Source of the DNA: Erythrobasidium yunnanense
Taxonomy: Eukaryota > Basidiomycota > Cystobasidiomycetes > Erythrobasidiales > Erythrobasidiaceae
Length of the DNA stretch: 64,000 nucleotides
Direction of reading: 5' to 3'
NCBI GenBank assembly: GCA_001600175.1
Contig: BCJC01000003.1
Coordinates: forward strand, 124,001-188,000
The notes under the pieces were generated by a model. That model had not been told where the DNA came from. It saw nothing but the letters and a program-made list of their open reading frames with translations, and did no database searches. The stretch's first letter is position 1, and every line of letters starts with the position of its first letter. Below are positions 1 to 11,943 of this stretch, one piece after another. The position numbers were made by a program, and so were the translations under genes.

Positions 1-597
<597 letters not shown>

Positions 598-770
598 CTT
601 GACCAAGGGAGGACTGGTAGCTTGTGTACTCTGTAGTGATTGATTGAGTGATGGATTATGTAATCTCCCTGATTGGCCCTTCTTGTTGAATGGTTGTATC
701 GCTCTGAAGGAGAAGAGAGCTTGCCTTGTCCCTCTGCAAGACGCCAAAGAGCAGACATCTGATATCTGGG
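598..770. promoter_or_regulatory. Shared intergenic region between divergent CK2-alpha and nucleoporin genes
   Basis: The two ATGs point away from each other across 173 bp, so the promoters must overlap here or extend into transcribed sequence. I see no clear TATA box or known operator. The function is inferred from position only. Confidence 0.5.
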
Positions 771-3700
771 ATGAGCAACAACAATGAAGTAGCAAGGAGT
801 AACAACAACAACGACAACAACAACAACAACAATCAAGATAAAGATAAAGAGCAATCCCAAGAACGACCGGCCAGCGACTCGCATTTCGCAAGATTACAAG
901 ATGCAGCAAAGGAACTGAGCAAGAGGAATCAGCTGGATGCAAGCATAGAACAAGCTGCAGAACTGTCCAATCTGCTCAACTGTGCGCGGGAATCCCGTTC
1001 ATTCTGGAGGTTTTGGGTCTGATATAGACGAGATGCTCTATTCCCCACCCTTCCTCGTATGTGACTGCAGCCTCTGCTTCTCAAGACTATGTAGAACCAC
1101 CCAACTCGGCATGGTACCCGTTCATCAAGAAGGGAACGACCCATTTCCCAGATGCCCTCTTTGACGAATATGATGGTGCGACTCCCTTCCCTACTTCGCC
1201 TTGGTATGTGAGCTGATGTTCGTATGCTAGTCCAAGCCAATTCGTGCTACATGGGCTTGTTCCCGGAAATTGAGCGCGCTTGGGTCTCGATAGACAACCG
1301 GCTCTACTTCTGGGACTACCAGGATGGGTGAGCAGCTTATACTGTTGATCTTAGATACACATTGACATCGTCACTTGCTGCAGCTCCGCTTTAATCAGCT
1401 TCGAGGAGCTGCAGGATATCATCATAGCTGTTGGCCTTGTCCGTCCGCGACCAGGTGCGTCAATCACAATGCCTCTGCCTGACTATATACTCAAGCATAT
1501 TGTTTCAGGCATATTCATCGACTCGATCACGCATCTTCTTATCATTTCCACCCGCTCTGCCGTCCATCTAATCGGGCTATCCTACGCTCCTCCTTCCCCT
1601 AAGACACAGAACAAAGCGGTATTCGAGCTCTACATGCTCGACATCAAGATTCCCACTGGCGAAGGTTGGTCGCTCAACAATCTCTGCAGCACGAACAACG
1701 GGCGTATATTCGGATCTTCTATCTCGCAGCCTGGTAGTAGTTCTGCGAAAGGTGGTGGTGCAGCAGGGGCAGGAGATCTATATGAAGTCATCTATCAAGC
1801 TAAAGATGGGTGGTTCAGTAGTAAAGCATACTTGAACAACTTAAGTAGTGGAGGAATGGTCGGCGCAGGAGCAGTCTGGGACAGCTGGCCTTCTCTCAAA
1901 CTAGGTTCTGGGACCTCAAATCCTGAAAACACAATCCTTCAAGTGTTGATCGACAAGGAACGTGAATTGCTCTATTTGAGAAGAAGGAATACGTCCATCG
2001 AATTATGGAATTTACAAAAAGGCCAGAATGTGAAAGTCGCCACTGTGAGAGACGTCAAGAGACTAGCGGGTACACTATGTCCCGGCTCACCGTTAGTGAA
2101 TGGGACTGGCCCCTTCGAAATCATAAAAATGGAGATTATATCTTCTAAAGAAGGACGTGGGATAGGGCTAGTATGCGTAACGAATGCTGGGCTACGTTTA
2201 TATTTCACGCACCTAAGAGGGGGTATAAGGGGGTATGGCGAGCCTCCTTCGCCTTCTACGCCTCCCGCCGTGCTCGAGTTGGTACATGTCCGCCTTCCAG
2301 CACCTTACCCGCAACCCGATAAGAACCGTATCCGCCATTCTCACATCTCTTCCTCTGGATCAAGCACGAGTATACTCGCCAACGAGATTGCAGAAGACAA
2401 AGATCTGCTCCTTCTCTACTCAGCGCACATTGGGAGAATCTCATATTCCGTATCAGAGAACTCGAGAGCTCCTTTACTAGAAGTAGTGGGAGGCATAGAA
2501 GTGGATGGAAATACATGGACGATAGCTGAATTGTCGAGAGGTGGACCGAACAATGAATTGAAATTCCAGATGATAAGTACGGATAGTAGGAGGGAATGGA
2601 TTGTTTTAACGGCTTTTGGAGTCACGTATATCGGCAAACAGAGGCCTGTGGACGTATTGATAAACATACTGCAGACGGCAGGCACGGGCGGAAGGGATGA
2701 TGAGCTGAGGCGGTTCGTCGATAAGTGAGTCGATCAACAAGCATTTGATCTTGATGCAGATATGGACCAAGTACTGACTAATCGGCGTGTGTTCAGCTAC
2801 GGCCGCGACCAGACTTGTGCTATGCTAGTCTCTATTCTCTCAAGCTGCAGCGCCGTCTTCTCCGCCTCCTCTCCATCCTCCACCTCCTCTCCTTCCTCAA
2901 CACCATCACTCTCATCGGACGCCCGTGCCGTGGCGCGACAAGCTTTCTTCGACCTAGGCGAGCGGCCCAAGACTATCCAACGGGGCATGCAAGTCCAGTC
3001 GTCTACACCTACGGCTGGCGATGGACGAGTAATGCTAAGTGGGAGACATGAAGGCTTGGCGATCTATTTCGCGAGGATAGTGGAGCCGTTGATGAGTAGC
3101 AAAATCGTCGTGCCAGCGTGGGTCTCCCCTCCCACTGTTTCTCTCGATCAAGCTAATACTAGCTGAATGTGCAGGACTACACCACAAAACCCTTATCGAG
3201 TCGAATCCAATCTCTCCGACACCATCCTCATGCGCGTCCAGCGCGATCTCTCCAACCTCCGCCAATTCATCGATTCTGAAATCCACAACTTCGACATGGT
3301 AGGCTCTCAATGGAGCGACCGCTCCGAAATCGAAGCGTTCCAGATCGAGATGCAGCTCATCAATGCCCTACGAGCGTTGTTGACACAGACTGTGGAAGCT
3401 ATCTCGTTCGTCCTGCTGCTCATCGATTATAAATTGCCTGATGTAGTCGCTTCGTGAGTCTCTTCTCCTCTTCCTTCAGTGTTCTTGAGCTGATGGAAAT
3501 TATAATATCCAGATGCCCTTCTGATCTAGCCAAGACACTCGTCGAGATGAACTACGCAGACCTGCTTACGAGCAGCAAAGGCAGAGAAATCGCACGGAAT
3601 CTAGTCTCGGCAATCATCAATATGCAGATTGGGCAAAACTTGAGCATAGATGCCGTTTCGGACATCTTGCAGCAGCGCTGTGGGAGCTTCTGCTCTGCGG

Positions 3701-5467
3701 ACGATGTCTTGCTGTACAAGGTAGGCTCTCGATATATTAGCTAAGTGACAATCTGGCTGAAGTGGCATTTGTACAGGCCATCGAGAACATCCGGAAAGCG
3801 AAGACCGGCCTAAAGAGCGAACAGACTCTGAATCTGAAAGAGTCCCTTCGGCTATTCACTCGTGCTTCCACCCATCTCACAGCCGACAAGCTCAGCGAAA
3901 TAGTCAGCGAATACAATTCCCTCGGGAACCAGATAGGGTCCATCGATCTCTGTCTGACGTGCGCGAATACATGGGATATCGATGAGCGTGGTCTTTCCTG
4001 GTGGAGAGATGGTTCTCCTAGAAACGATGGTCGTTCATCAAGCTGGGAATCTAGGAATTTCTGCTATGGGAAGATACTGGAGACACTGCAAAGTACGGAC
4101 GATCTCCTGGATTCTGCTGTGCAGGGTGAAGGACGGAATAGTGGTGCATCTCGGAGTGAAGCGGAGAGCATACGTACGAATGCACGGCAACGCGCTTTCA
4201 ACTCTACGGACGAGGCCTTCCACTACAAACTGTACGACTGGCATCTTGAACGAGGCCTTACGGACCAGCTCTTGGATGTCCGAACGCCTTACTTGGAGGA
4301 CTATCTTCTACAAGAACCGATGTCAATGGAACGCTACGACCTGCTCTGGCAATATTACGCCCGGCATTACCAACACAGCAAAGCAGCTCATATACTTGCT
4401 CGACTAGCAGATAGCACAGAATTTGGCCTTCCGCTCGAAAGAAGACTAGAATACCTAAGTCTGGCAGCGAGTAACGCGAAAGCACACTTCCCGGATCCGG
4501 CGAGCAGGCAGGATGTCATTGCTTTCCTGACGGAGGTGGATGAGAAACTCGAAGTGGGAGCTGTGCAGGTGGAGATCTACCGCGCTGTCGAGAAACTGAC
4601 AGATCTCGATGATCAGCAAAAAGACCAGCTGCTGAAAGATCTACAAGAAGTGCTCTTCAGCATCAGTGATGTGAGTAAACTTACCGTCTACATCAAGAAA
4701 TGCTGATAGATTCTCTTCACTAGCTATATACCAAGTTTGTGGAGCCGCTCAACCTGCTCGAAATCAAGCTTGTCATTCTGCACATCTCCGAACACCAAGA
4801 TCTAGGATTGGTAGAGCAGACGTGGCGCGATCTGATCCACGAAGTCAGAGGCTCCGCAGCCGGTGACGCAGAAGGGATTCAAGCATTGTCTGGCCTCGTA
4901 TCTTCCTTGGCGCGGCGCTTTTACCCAAGCGAGACTGCTCTCCCGCTATGTGAGTTCGCTTCCCATGCCATGTCAATGTAGCGTACTGATGTGGTGTGTA
5001 GCTCTGGTCATACACCTCCTTGAGGATTTCTCCATGAGCCAATTGGGCAACCGAGATCAGCAAGAATCCGTAACTTCGTCTTGGATACCTTTATCGCTGC
5101 ACGACGGCGGAGTACCTTTAGATCTGCTGTATCAGGTATATGACGATCTGTTCCAGTCGAAGGTGAGCAGGGCTTTTAGAGCATAACGAGGTTGTGGCTG
5201 ATCTTCTATCCTTTCTTGCAGCTTCCTCCCTGGCATACGCAAGCAGGAGCAGCTTTCCTCCTCCCAAGTATCGTCACCGTCCTTTCTTCCTGGCTACAAG
5301 AAGTCGCAGTGCACGGGGCAAGCTCTACAGAATACGGCACTTTCCCTGTGATTGAGATAGAAGCGGCAGTAGGGAGATTTCTTGCTGATGCTGGTATTGG
5401 TGCGAATAAGGCTGTCAAGGATAAGCTGGCGGACATAGGAAGGGAGATCAAGAGGAAGTTCTACTGA
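771..5467 (+). CDS. Nuclear pore inner-ring nucleoporin Nup155/Nup170
   Basis: Large scaffold nucleoporin of the inner ring of the nuclear pore. Twelve exons: 771-981, 1071-1175, 1231-1327, 1384-1454, 1509-2724, 2797-3117, 3175-3453, 3513-3720, 3777-4670, 4724-4949, 5002-5162, 5222-5467, giving 1344 residues, close to the family size. After an asparagine-rich N-terminus (CAA/AAC repeats near 800-832), residues 100-160 carry the diagnostic MGLFPEIERAWVSIDNRLYF and WDYQDG of the N-terminal beta-propeller, then IFIDSITHLLIISTRSAVHL. The C-terminal half is alpha-solenoid (for example NYGRDQTCAML, RRFYPSETALP, LPPWHTQAGAAFLLPSI). The start is the first ATG in frame in this exon. An open stretch at 1469-1508 lies inside intron 4 and is not coding in this model. 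ATG5 follows 130 bp downstream on the same strand. Confidence 0.95.
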
Positions 5468-5596
5468 ACAATAGATTGTATCTCGAGCGAGCTAGCTTGA
5501 TCTTGGGCTACAATGAGCAGTATAATGAACCAATGATAATGAAATGTACACTTCATAGATGACCTTGTTGCTCGAAGTATATTGCACGACGCTCAA

Positions 5597-6926
5597 ATGA
5601 CCTTTCGCCGGTTGACTATGCGCCCAGCAGCCAGTCCAAGTCGGCGCCAGCAGCACTCGTCCACCTTTCAGACTGCATCGTCCTCACCGTCAACGTCCTC
5701 GTCCCAGTCCACCGATGTATTTCGCTCGCTCGTCTTTGATGGCTCAGTCCCCTTGTGCATTTGCCTGGCCAGCGAGGAGCTGCCATCTGGCTCGGACAGG
5801 TCTTTAGAGAGCGTGTATGTGGGTGGTCTAGCTGCCTTCTACGATGCCGCCCTCTGTAGCTCGATACTGACGCGTTGATGGTGTTTCCAGATTCAGGCGC
5901 TGAGAATCAGCTACCTTCCGCTGCTCATCAGCGAGATACGGCGTAATCTGCTAGATCTGGTCCTCGATGAGAACGAAAGTGCGACCTTGAGTGAGCAAGA
6001 ACTCTGGTTTGACTGCGAAGGAGAGCCTCTGAAGTGGTATGTACACGGAACTCGGTTTGCTAAGGTGTACAAAAGCTGACTGTGCCGCGTAGGCACTGGC
6101 CTATTGGCCTTATACATGACTTTCTGCGGGCGAACCATGTCCAGCAACAGCAAGCGAGTGCAACACCTCGGTCCTACTTTCCGGCAGCCTCTTCTTCTGC
6201 CGCAAATACACGGTTACAACCGCTTCGTATCACACTACATCTTCGAAACCCTCCAACAGATAGACTTCTCATGTCTCCTTCGCTAGAAGCGTGCAAAACG
6301 AACTTCATGAACCAGCTCAAAGAGGCAGACTATGTTCGCTGGGGCAGCGTGCGGCGTGTTACAAGCTTACGGAGAGTAGATCAGGATGCTCTGTGGGAAG
6401 GTGTCATAAGCGGTGAGCCGAAGACGGCCTTCGATGCTCCGAGTCCAGCTAATAAGGTCCTTTCGCAGGGGACTTTCAGAAGTTCTGGAATGTAGCAGCC
6501 AAGCTGGTACCCGTGCCGTCCAATACTTCACGCCCAAGCAGCTCGTCGCCGGTTCTGGCAACCACGTCGACCCTCGATGCTGGCTTGAAGGCGCCAGATG
6601 CGAATGCAATGCGGAATATACCGATGCGCATATACCTACCTCACGGCGGACCAGTCATACAAGAGCTCGTGCCAGTCAACAATCCCACAACTTCTCAACC
6701 CAATACGCTTCAAAGTGTTCTACAGCAGCATCTGCCGGCTCTTTTTCCTCCGCGGCAAGCTGCAGGCGCTCATAGCATGACTTCAAGCTTCATAACGCAT
6801 CAAAAGCAGCTCATAAGCAAGATCATCATACAAGGCATCGATGTACCGCTTGATGCAGAATTGGGGTGGTGTGCAGCGTGTCTGGCGTATCCGGATGGTT
6901 GGCTCGGAATAGTGTTGGCATTCTAA
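5597..6926 (+). CDS. ATG5: Autophagy protein ATG5
   Basis: Core autophagy factor; it is conjugated to ATG12 and, with ATG16, acts as the E3-like enzyme for ATG8 lipidation at the phagophore. Exons 5597-5818, 5891-6036, 6093-6412 and 6469-6926 give 381 residues. The ubiquitin-fold A start is seen in VFRSLVFDGSVPLCICLA and ELPSGSDRSLESVY, followed by RISYLPLLISEIRRNL. The block WFDCEGEPLKWHWPIGLIHD is the ATG5 signature, and FMNQLKEADYVR holds the lysine (about K199) expected to receive ATG12. The C-terminus ends GIDVPLDAELGWCAACLAYP and DGWLGIVL, again typical. An N-terminal serine-rich extension of about 35 residues precedes the conserved part, so the start could also be the next in-frame ATG at 5618. 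Confidence 0.95.
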
Positions 6927-8165
6927 ATTGGTCAAGTAGTAATTCAGCTCAGTGTTGTTGCAGGCCAGCAAGTAATGCAAGTTCGGAACTATAGTACTTG
7001 TCGAATTCGGCTGGATAAGACTGACTAGAGTTGATACATACACGGATATTTTGAAAGGGCAGAGGCTGGCTACAATCTGCATAATGAGGGGGGCCGTGTG
7101 GGCAACTATACAGGCCTGATGATGGTGGAATCGATCGCCGGGGAGCATAATGGTGATGTGGGGACGGGTGGACGGGTGGATACATACTGCGGTCAGTATA
7201 GATGGTGACGAGGTAAAGGGGATATATTCTTGATCTGACAGCTGGTCAGCTGGTTCTTCCGAGATTCTAGGTGCATTTCATCATTCTTCATTCGTCCTTC
7301 TGCATCCGCCTCTTTTCCTTCCTTCATCTCCTTTATCTTACGTTATCTCTCTTCTTATATCCCTCTTGGATTCTTCGTGCTATTCTCCTTCTCTGACCGA
7401 CAACAGCTTCATCCGTCTTGCGAGCTGTCGCTCTGGGTATAATAGTCCTCATAGCGGGTATCGTTATTGCGAGTCTGGTAGGCGGGGTCTGAAAGACGAT
7501 GGCTGAGCTATTCCGTCATTTAAGGCGCCGGGCATCTCGATTGGCGCAGATGGTATTTCTATACAGCTTTCCGACTTTGCGCCCAGGAGAACGAGGCTTT
7601 TGTCGTACCATGACTGTCAGTAATAGATGCCTCTCCAAAGCCGCTTCTCAGCTTCAAATTTCTCCTTTCCGGCTTGCGTCAAGAAAGTATGCGCGATCGG
7701 AGTGAGGTCAACCAGATTAAAACGAGAGCATACTTCTTGCAATCGAAGATATTGCCCACTGGTATGGTTCTTGAAGCTGCAAACGGTGACATCCCCACCA
7801 CACCGCAAGACCTCGCCCACGCGCCTGCAACCCATCAGCGCAAGATTCTCGCTATCGATTGTGAGACCACGTACCCGGGAAATCCGTCTCTCGTCTGGTC
7901 CGTCTCTCGGCCATCGCCCGAGAAGAGGACGATGCGCGGCTTCAAGCCCCATTTCTTGTGCTCTTTGAGCCATTCCGAGATTCCTTTGGTCAAGATGTCG
8001 TCTATACCGACCCTATACCCCGTATCGCTCAGTTAAGCAATGTGGTGAAAAGCCAAGCGCGTTGACGCACTCTTTCCTCTTCCCATCTGGCTGGAATTGC
8101 AACGGCCGCGTCTCGATCTTTACCCCGGCAGACTGCGGCTGCTTCAGCTAAGCTACGTGAGAAGC
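6927..8165. other. 1.2-kb stretch without a confident gene; several competing open frames
   Basis: Pyrimidine-rich promoter-like sequence runs from about 7260 to 7400. After a possible acceptor near 7404-7408, a short frame reads VALGIIVLIAGIVIASLVGG and stops at about 7490, like a small membrane protein without a visible start. From about 7640 to 7973 both strands are open: a minus frame of 118 codons (7973-7617), and plus-strand frames in two phases ending near 8029, one reading QAPFLVLFEPFRDSFGQDVV. I could not join these into a model with proper splice sites. It may be a rapidly evolving or damaged gene; I make no product call. Confidence 0.4.
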
Positions 8166-9638
8166 CTAAATACCCACTCGAAAGGCAGTATCCATCGCCG
8201 GTAGCCAATAATCCGAATTTGTGGCCAGTAGCAGATCTTCAGGACAATAAGAGATCATAAATCTTGCAACCTCGTCCCAATCCACGTCTTGCGGCTGCAG
8301 TCTCGTGTAAGGTGTGCTTAAAGTCTCCCTGAGACCGTGCCAGATATTGGAGTGATCATTGAAGCCGGCCTGTATACTTCTGCACAGGTATTCTTTCCTT
8401 TTCTGAGCCTCTTTAAGCTTGACCGCGGCCGTACTTGTAATAAAACGATCAGTCGAATATGACAAATCAACGAGAACGAAAGAGCTGTCCGGAAAGGCTC
8501 CACGAAGGAAGTCTTGCTCAAGAACAGCCCAGTGTGAACCTTCGGCAGGTTTCGACAGATAGACTCGAAAGTCTATGCCCTTCCGGAGACCCCGTCGAAC
8601 AAGACTGTGTAAAATGTCAACGCCGAAATTTATATCTACCAACCCCACAAGCATACTCCGTGTAGAGCCCCGATTGGCTGTCAGGATCGCCAATAAGCAT
8701 TGTAAAGCTGTAACGACGACCGGAACCCGTATAGGCCGGGATCGCGAAGAGGCGGTCGCGCAATCTCGACATGAGAGTTTCATTCGGGTTGATCCTGCGA
8801 AGGGCCATCAGCACATCACTCGTGAGGGCTCAATCAAGACTCCCACCTGCAGATGGGGCCGAATTTCTGGCGATAGCGAGTCTCGCCGTCCCCGCGCATC
8901 CATACGCCATACCCCGATAACTGATGTGCTAGTCAGCGTTTATCTGTTTCTGGTCGAGCAGTCCTACCAAGAATTGATCTTCTGAGTCTTTCGACATCTG
9001 CTCCGTGCATGCAGATATCAGGGCTATCAACATTTCTGACTTCGGCCGCATGAATTCGATAATCCTCCGGGTGTCCATGTCATCAGGATGTAGAGGAAGT
9101 CTCGCGTCTTTGAAGACGCTTGCAGCGAACCGGTAGAGACCGTCCCAATCCACGATGCCGGCGTAAGTAAAGCGCTGGTTCGTAACACGCCTCACCAAGC
9201 TGGTGGTACGCCCCGCAGTCCGTACCTGAGCAGCACTACTAATCCCTGCATTCGCGATTATGTGGGCGCTCTGAGAGGCACGCAGCGGAGCCGTGACAGG
9301 CCCGAAAGCTGTTGCGGGACAAGGCCTCTCAACGGCTGGTGGGCTGCTGGGAGGCGTAGGAGGCGGCGTTAAGGGCGGGACTGCGGGCCTCGAAAGAGCG
9401 CTTTGCATGACGCCCCAAAGACCGTGTGAGCGTCCTCGTTAATCAGCCGGCTCGTACAGACTTACATCGGCGACAGTGACTGAGAGTCTCTTTGTGAGCT
9501 GGGACCCGCAGCTACAACAGGGCTCGCTGCATATACAGCCGTCTGGCCGCTCGCTTGGGGTACACTGCGTATGCTTGATGCTTGTGGTAGGCAGGTAGGC
9601 GAGTTGTACAATCTGCAGACTGGGCAGGAGTCGTACAT
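8166..9638 (-). CDS. Unknown protein with N-terminal CxxC motif (418 aa)
   Basis: I do not recognise this protein. The spliced model has exons 9638-9466, 9400-8968, 8920-8847, 8794-8657 and 8604-8166; all four introns (65, 47, 52 and 52 nt) have GT-AG ends and keep the frame. The N-terminus MYDSCPVCRLYNSPTC has a CxxC plus a further Cys. A proline-rich linker (PPLTPPPTPPSSPP) follows at about residues 67-80, then a globular-looking region from about residue 120 with YAGIVDWDGLYRFAASVFKD and, near the C-terminus, PQDVDWDEVARFMISYCPED. The repeated spacing of [V]DWD...RF near both ends of the globular part hints at an internal repeat. There is no signal peptide or membrane segment. The role is unknown; the gene is supported by frame-consistent splicing over five exons. 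Confidence 0.65.
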
Positions 9639-10099
9639 CTCGCTCACAGCGCAAGATTCCGGGCCCCAGAGAAAGAGCTAAGCAGGAAAAGGGACGACGT
9701 AAGGTGACAAGCCTAGCCCGAGGTACTGGATGAAGGCGCCGAAGAACGGAGAGCGGAGATGAGGAGAGGTGAGGTCCGACTTATAGTGTCTTGGCCTTCC
9801 TGAACGATCGAGGCGAGCGCATCTCACTGCGATTCACAACCGAGCGGATGCTTTCAGTCGGAGAGATTCAGTCCAGACCGCTTAAGAGTCGAAGGTGGGC
9901 TCGAGAAGGCCTTGTGAAGAAGTCCATCCGGTCTTCGTCGTACTGTCCGACAGTTGGGCGCCTGCTAGCATGGCTAGACGGGAGTCACCGGGATCGTTCC
10001 GCGAAACTTGAGGCAGGCACGCTACTTTGCCCAAAAAGTCATCAGCTTTGCTGCCAATAGGTATCCGAAAGGCACCCTTGGGTAAGCTTTATAGACAGC
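9639..10099. other. Intergenic, no gene seen
   Basis: The 461 bp lie between the start of the unknown 418-aa gene and the stop codon of the Nudix gene. It holds the upstream region of the former. An 89-codon open frame at 9791-10060 lacks splice or family support and I leave it out. Confidence 0.5.
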
Positions 10100-11855
10100 C
10101 TACGACAACAATACACGCCTCCTCTCCTGCAGCCGTCTCCTAAGCCACCAGATCGCAGCGCCCGTTCCTCCCAATAGTACCGACGCTCGGAGTATGATCG
10201 CCAGCACCAGCGCCTTTCTCACAGCCGCATAGAACTGATTAAGCGCCATTCCCGCAAAGTTGACGCGTCCACCATGCGAGTTCGGTCCAGGTGTACCCGG
10301 TACAGACGGCCTTCGATAGTAGCCAGGTCTTCCCGGGGTACTGCTGTTCTGCCTCTGTATACGATCATTCCACCTCTTCACCAGATGCCGATAGCGGAAG
10401 CCGAATACATAGATGAAGAAGTTGATATCGGGATACGAGAAAGTCGGGAAGATAGATGTCATTGATGGTGCTAGGAGAGGTGGAAAAGCAGAATGAGGAG
10501 TAGGAGGGATATGGAAGTATTCTGGTTGAGCAGTGGAGGGAGGTGAGTTGCCGTAGAATCGGTCGGCTACTATCGTTTTCTTGATATCGCTCGTGTCGGG
10601 AAGAGACATGTGCGAGAGGAGATCGAGAGACATGCCGAGTGTGAGCCCCCAGAGCGAAAGAGGCGGCCTCTCGGATGCAGTTGCGACTTCACCGTAGGAA
10701 TGAGATGGGCTTGAGTCGGGAGAAGTGATTGGATCGTTGGGTAGGAGGATGGATCTGAGCAGGAGATTAGTACGTTGACGCACTGCTCACAGAGCTAGCC
10801 TACTTGAAGTGCATGTTGCCCGTCAGCAAAGCTAACACTTTGCGAATGATCCGATTCCGCGGCGTGATCCGGCTTGTTATGTCTATACGGACGTCTCCCC
10901 AGCGCACATGAGGAGCGAGTACTGTAGTATCATGTCAGCTTTCGAACAGACCCGTTGCAGAGCACGCACGGCAAGTCAAGGGTATCCAATGCGCTGAAGC
11001 AACCTCGCTTGCTTGTATATCGGGTACAGGCGCTTCAGGAGATGTATGTAAGAAGACTGCAGAATAGTTTCCTCAGCTAAAGCAACATTCCTGACAGCGA
11101 CATAACTTACTGAACGGACTAAGCACCATAAGCAGGCGCTTGCCCAAGCTCGTCGTGATTTCTCTATCGTCTAGCTGTCCAATTTCTAGATACTCCTTCT
11201 GCTCCGCCAGATCTATCCCAACTTCTTCCCATGTTTCGCGCATCGCAGTGTATAGCGCGTTCTCATCCTCCGGTTCCTGCCTCCCGCCTGGAAAGGCCAC
11301 CTGCGCAGACCATCTATCTGTTGTTCGCGTTGCTCTCTTGATGTATAGTATCTCAGGCGTTCCGCTCTGCACCCAAGGTAATGCGAAAAAGTCCTGAAGC
11401 CGGGCGACTGTCGGATTCACAGGTAGCTCCCTTGCAGACTCAGCTAAAGAGGAAGTAGATTGTACACGAGAGCGAAGGAGGGAAGAGTCCTGGAAATGTT
11501 GCAGCGTTGGAGATCCATGATGACCGCTCGGATCTGAGGGAGCCTCGTCTGAATACTGAGCTTCTCGAGGAGAACCAGATGGCCGTACACGCAGGACTGA
11601 TACATCCACGTCAACAAACGAATGTTCTTTGCGACTTGGCGCTGGGAAAAGCCCACTTATTGCGACGCTTGCTCGCTTTCCCTTAGCCGGAGCACCACCA
11701 GGACGAGTAGAGGTCTGGCTTGTCGGAGGAGCAGCTATGATTCTTGCAGGAGTATGGTGGATATTGACGAGAGCTTGTAGAAGCCGGTCAGCTAGGGCAT
11801 GATTGGACATATTTTGGATGAAACGAAAGGCAAGCGAAGAGCAAGAAAGTCTCAT
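10100..11855 (-). CDS. Nudix hydrolase, coenzyme A pyrophosphatase type, with long C-terminal extension
   Basis: Probably cleaves CoA or acyl-CoA diphosphates (PCD1/NUDT7/NUDT8 group). Exons 11855-11111, 11056-10970, 10921-10804 and 10754-10100 give 534 residues. The CoA-type segment SAQVAFPGGRQEPEDEN is followed by the Nudix core RETWEEVGID (about residues 206-215), and after the first intron by EVASAHWIPLTCL, which also fits the NuCoA group. Odd features are an insert of about 100 residues before the catalytic part and about 200 extra residues at the C-terminus. The extension contains a hydrophobic segment (ALVLAIILRASVLLGG) ending in arginine-rich WWLRRRLQERRR, suggesting a membrane-anchored tail. 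The first ATG at 11855 gives an Arg/Ser-rich N-terminus that could be mitochondrial; an ATG at 11810 is the alternative. Divergent from the ribosome recycling factor gene. Confidence 0.85.
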
Positions 11856-11943
11856 AGATACGCGTAGCTTTCGCGATGTTATTTCTTTCTAGAGAATGCG
11901 AAGTGTCTTTCCGTGAGGTGTTGACGCTCGCTACACGCTGGAC

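Noticed and set aside
1469-1508. Open reading at MPLPDYILKHIVS as the start of the nucleoporin
   Set aside because: It lies within intron 4; splicing 1454 to 1509 joins RPRPG to IFIDSITHL as in the family, and upstream exons carry the conserved MGLFPE block.
7617-7973. Minus-strand 118-codon ORF as a gene
   Set aside because: No homology recognised, no promoter or splice context, and the plus strand has more protein-like fragments in the same place.
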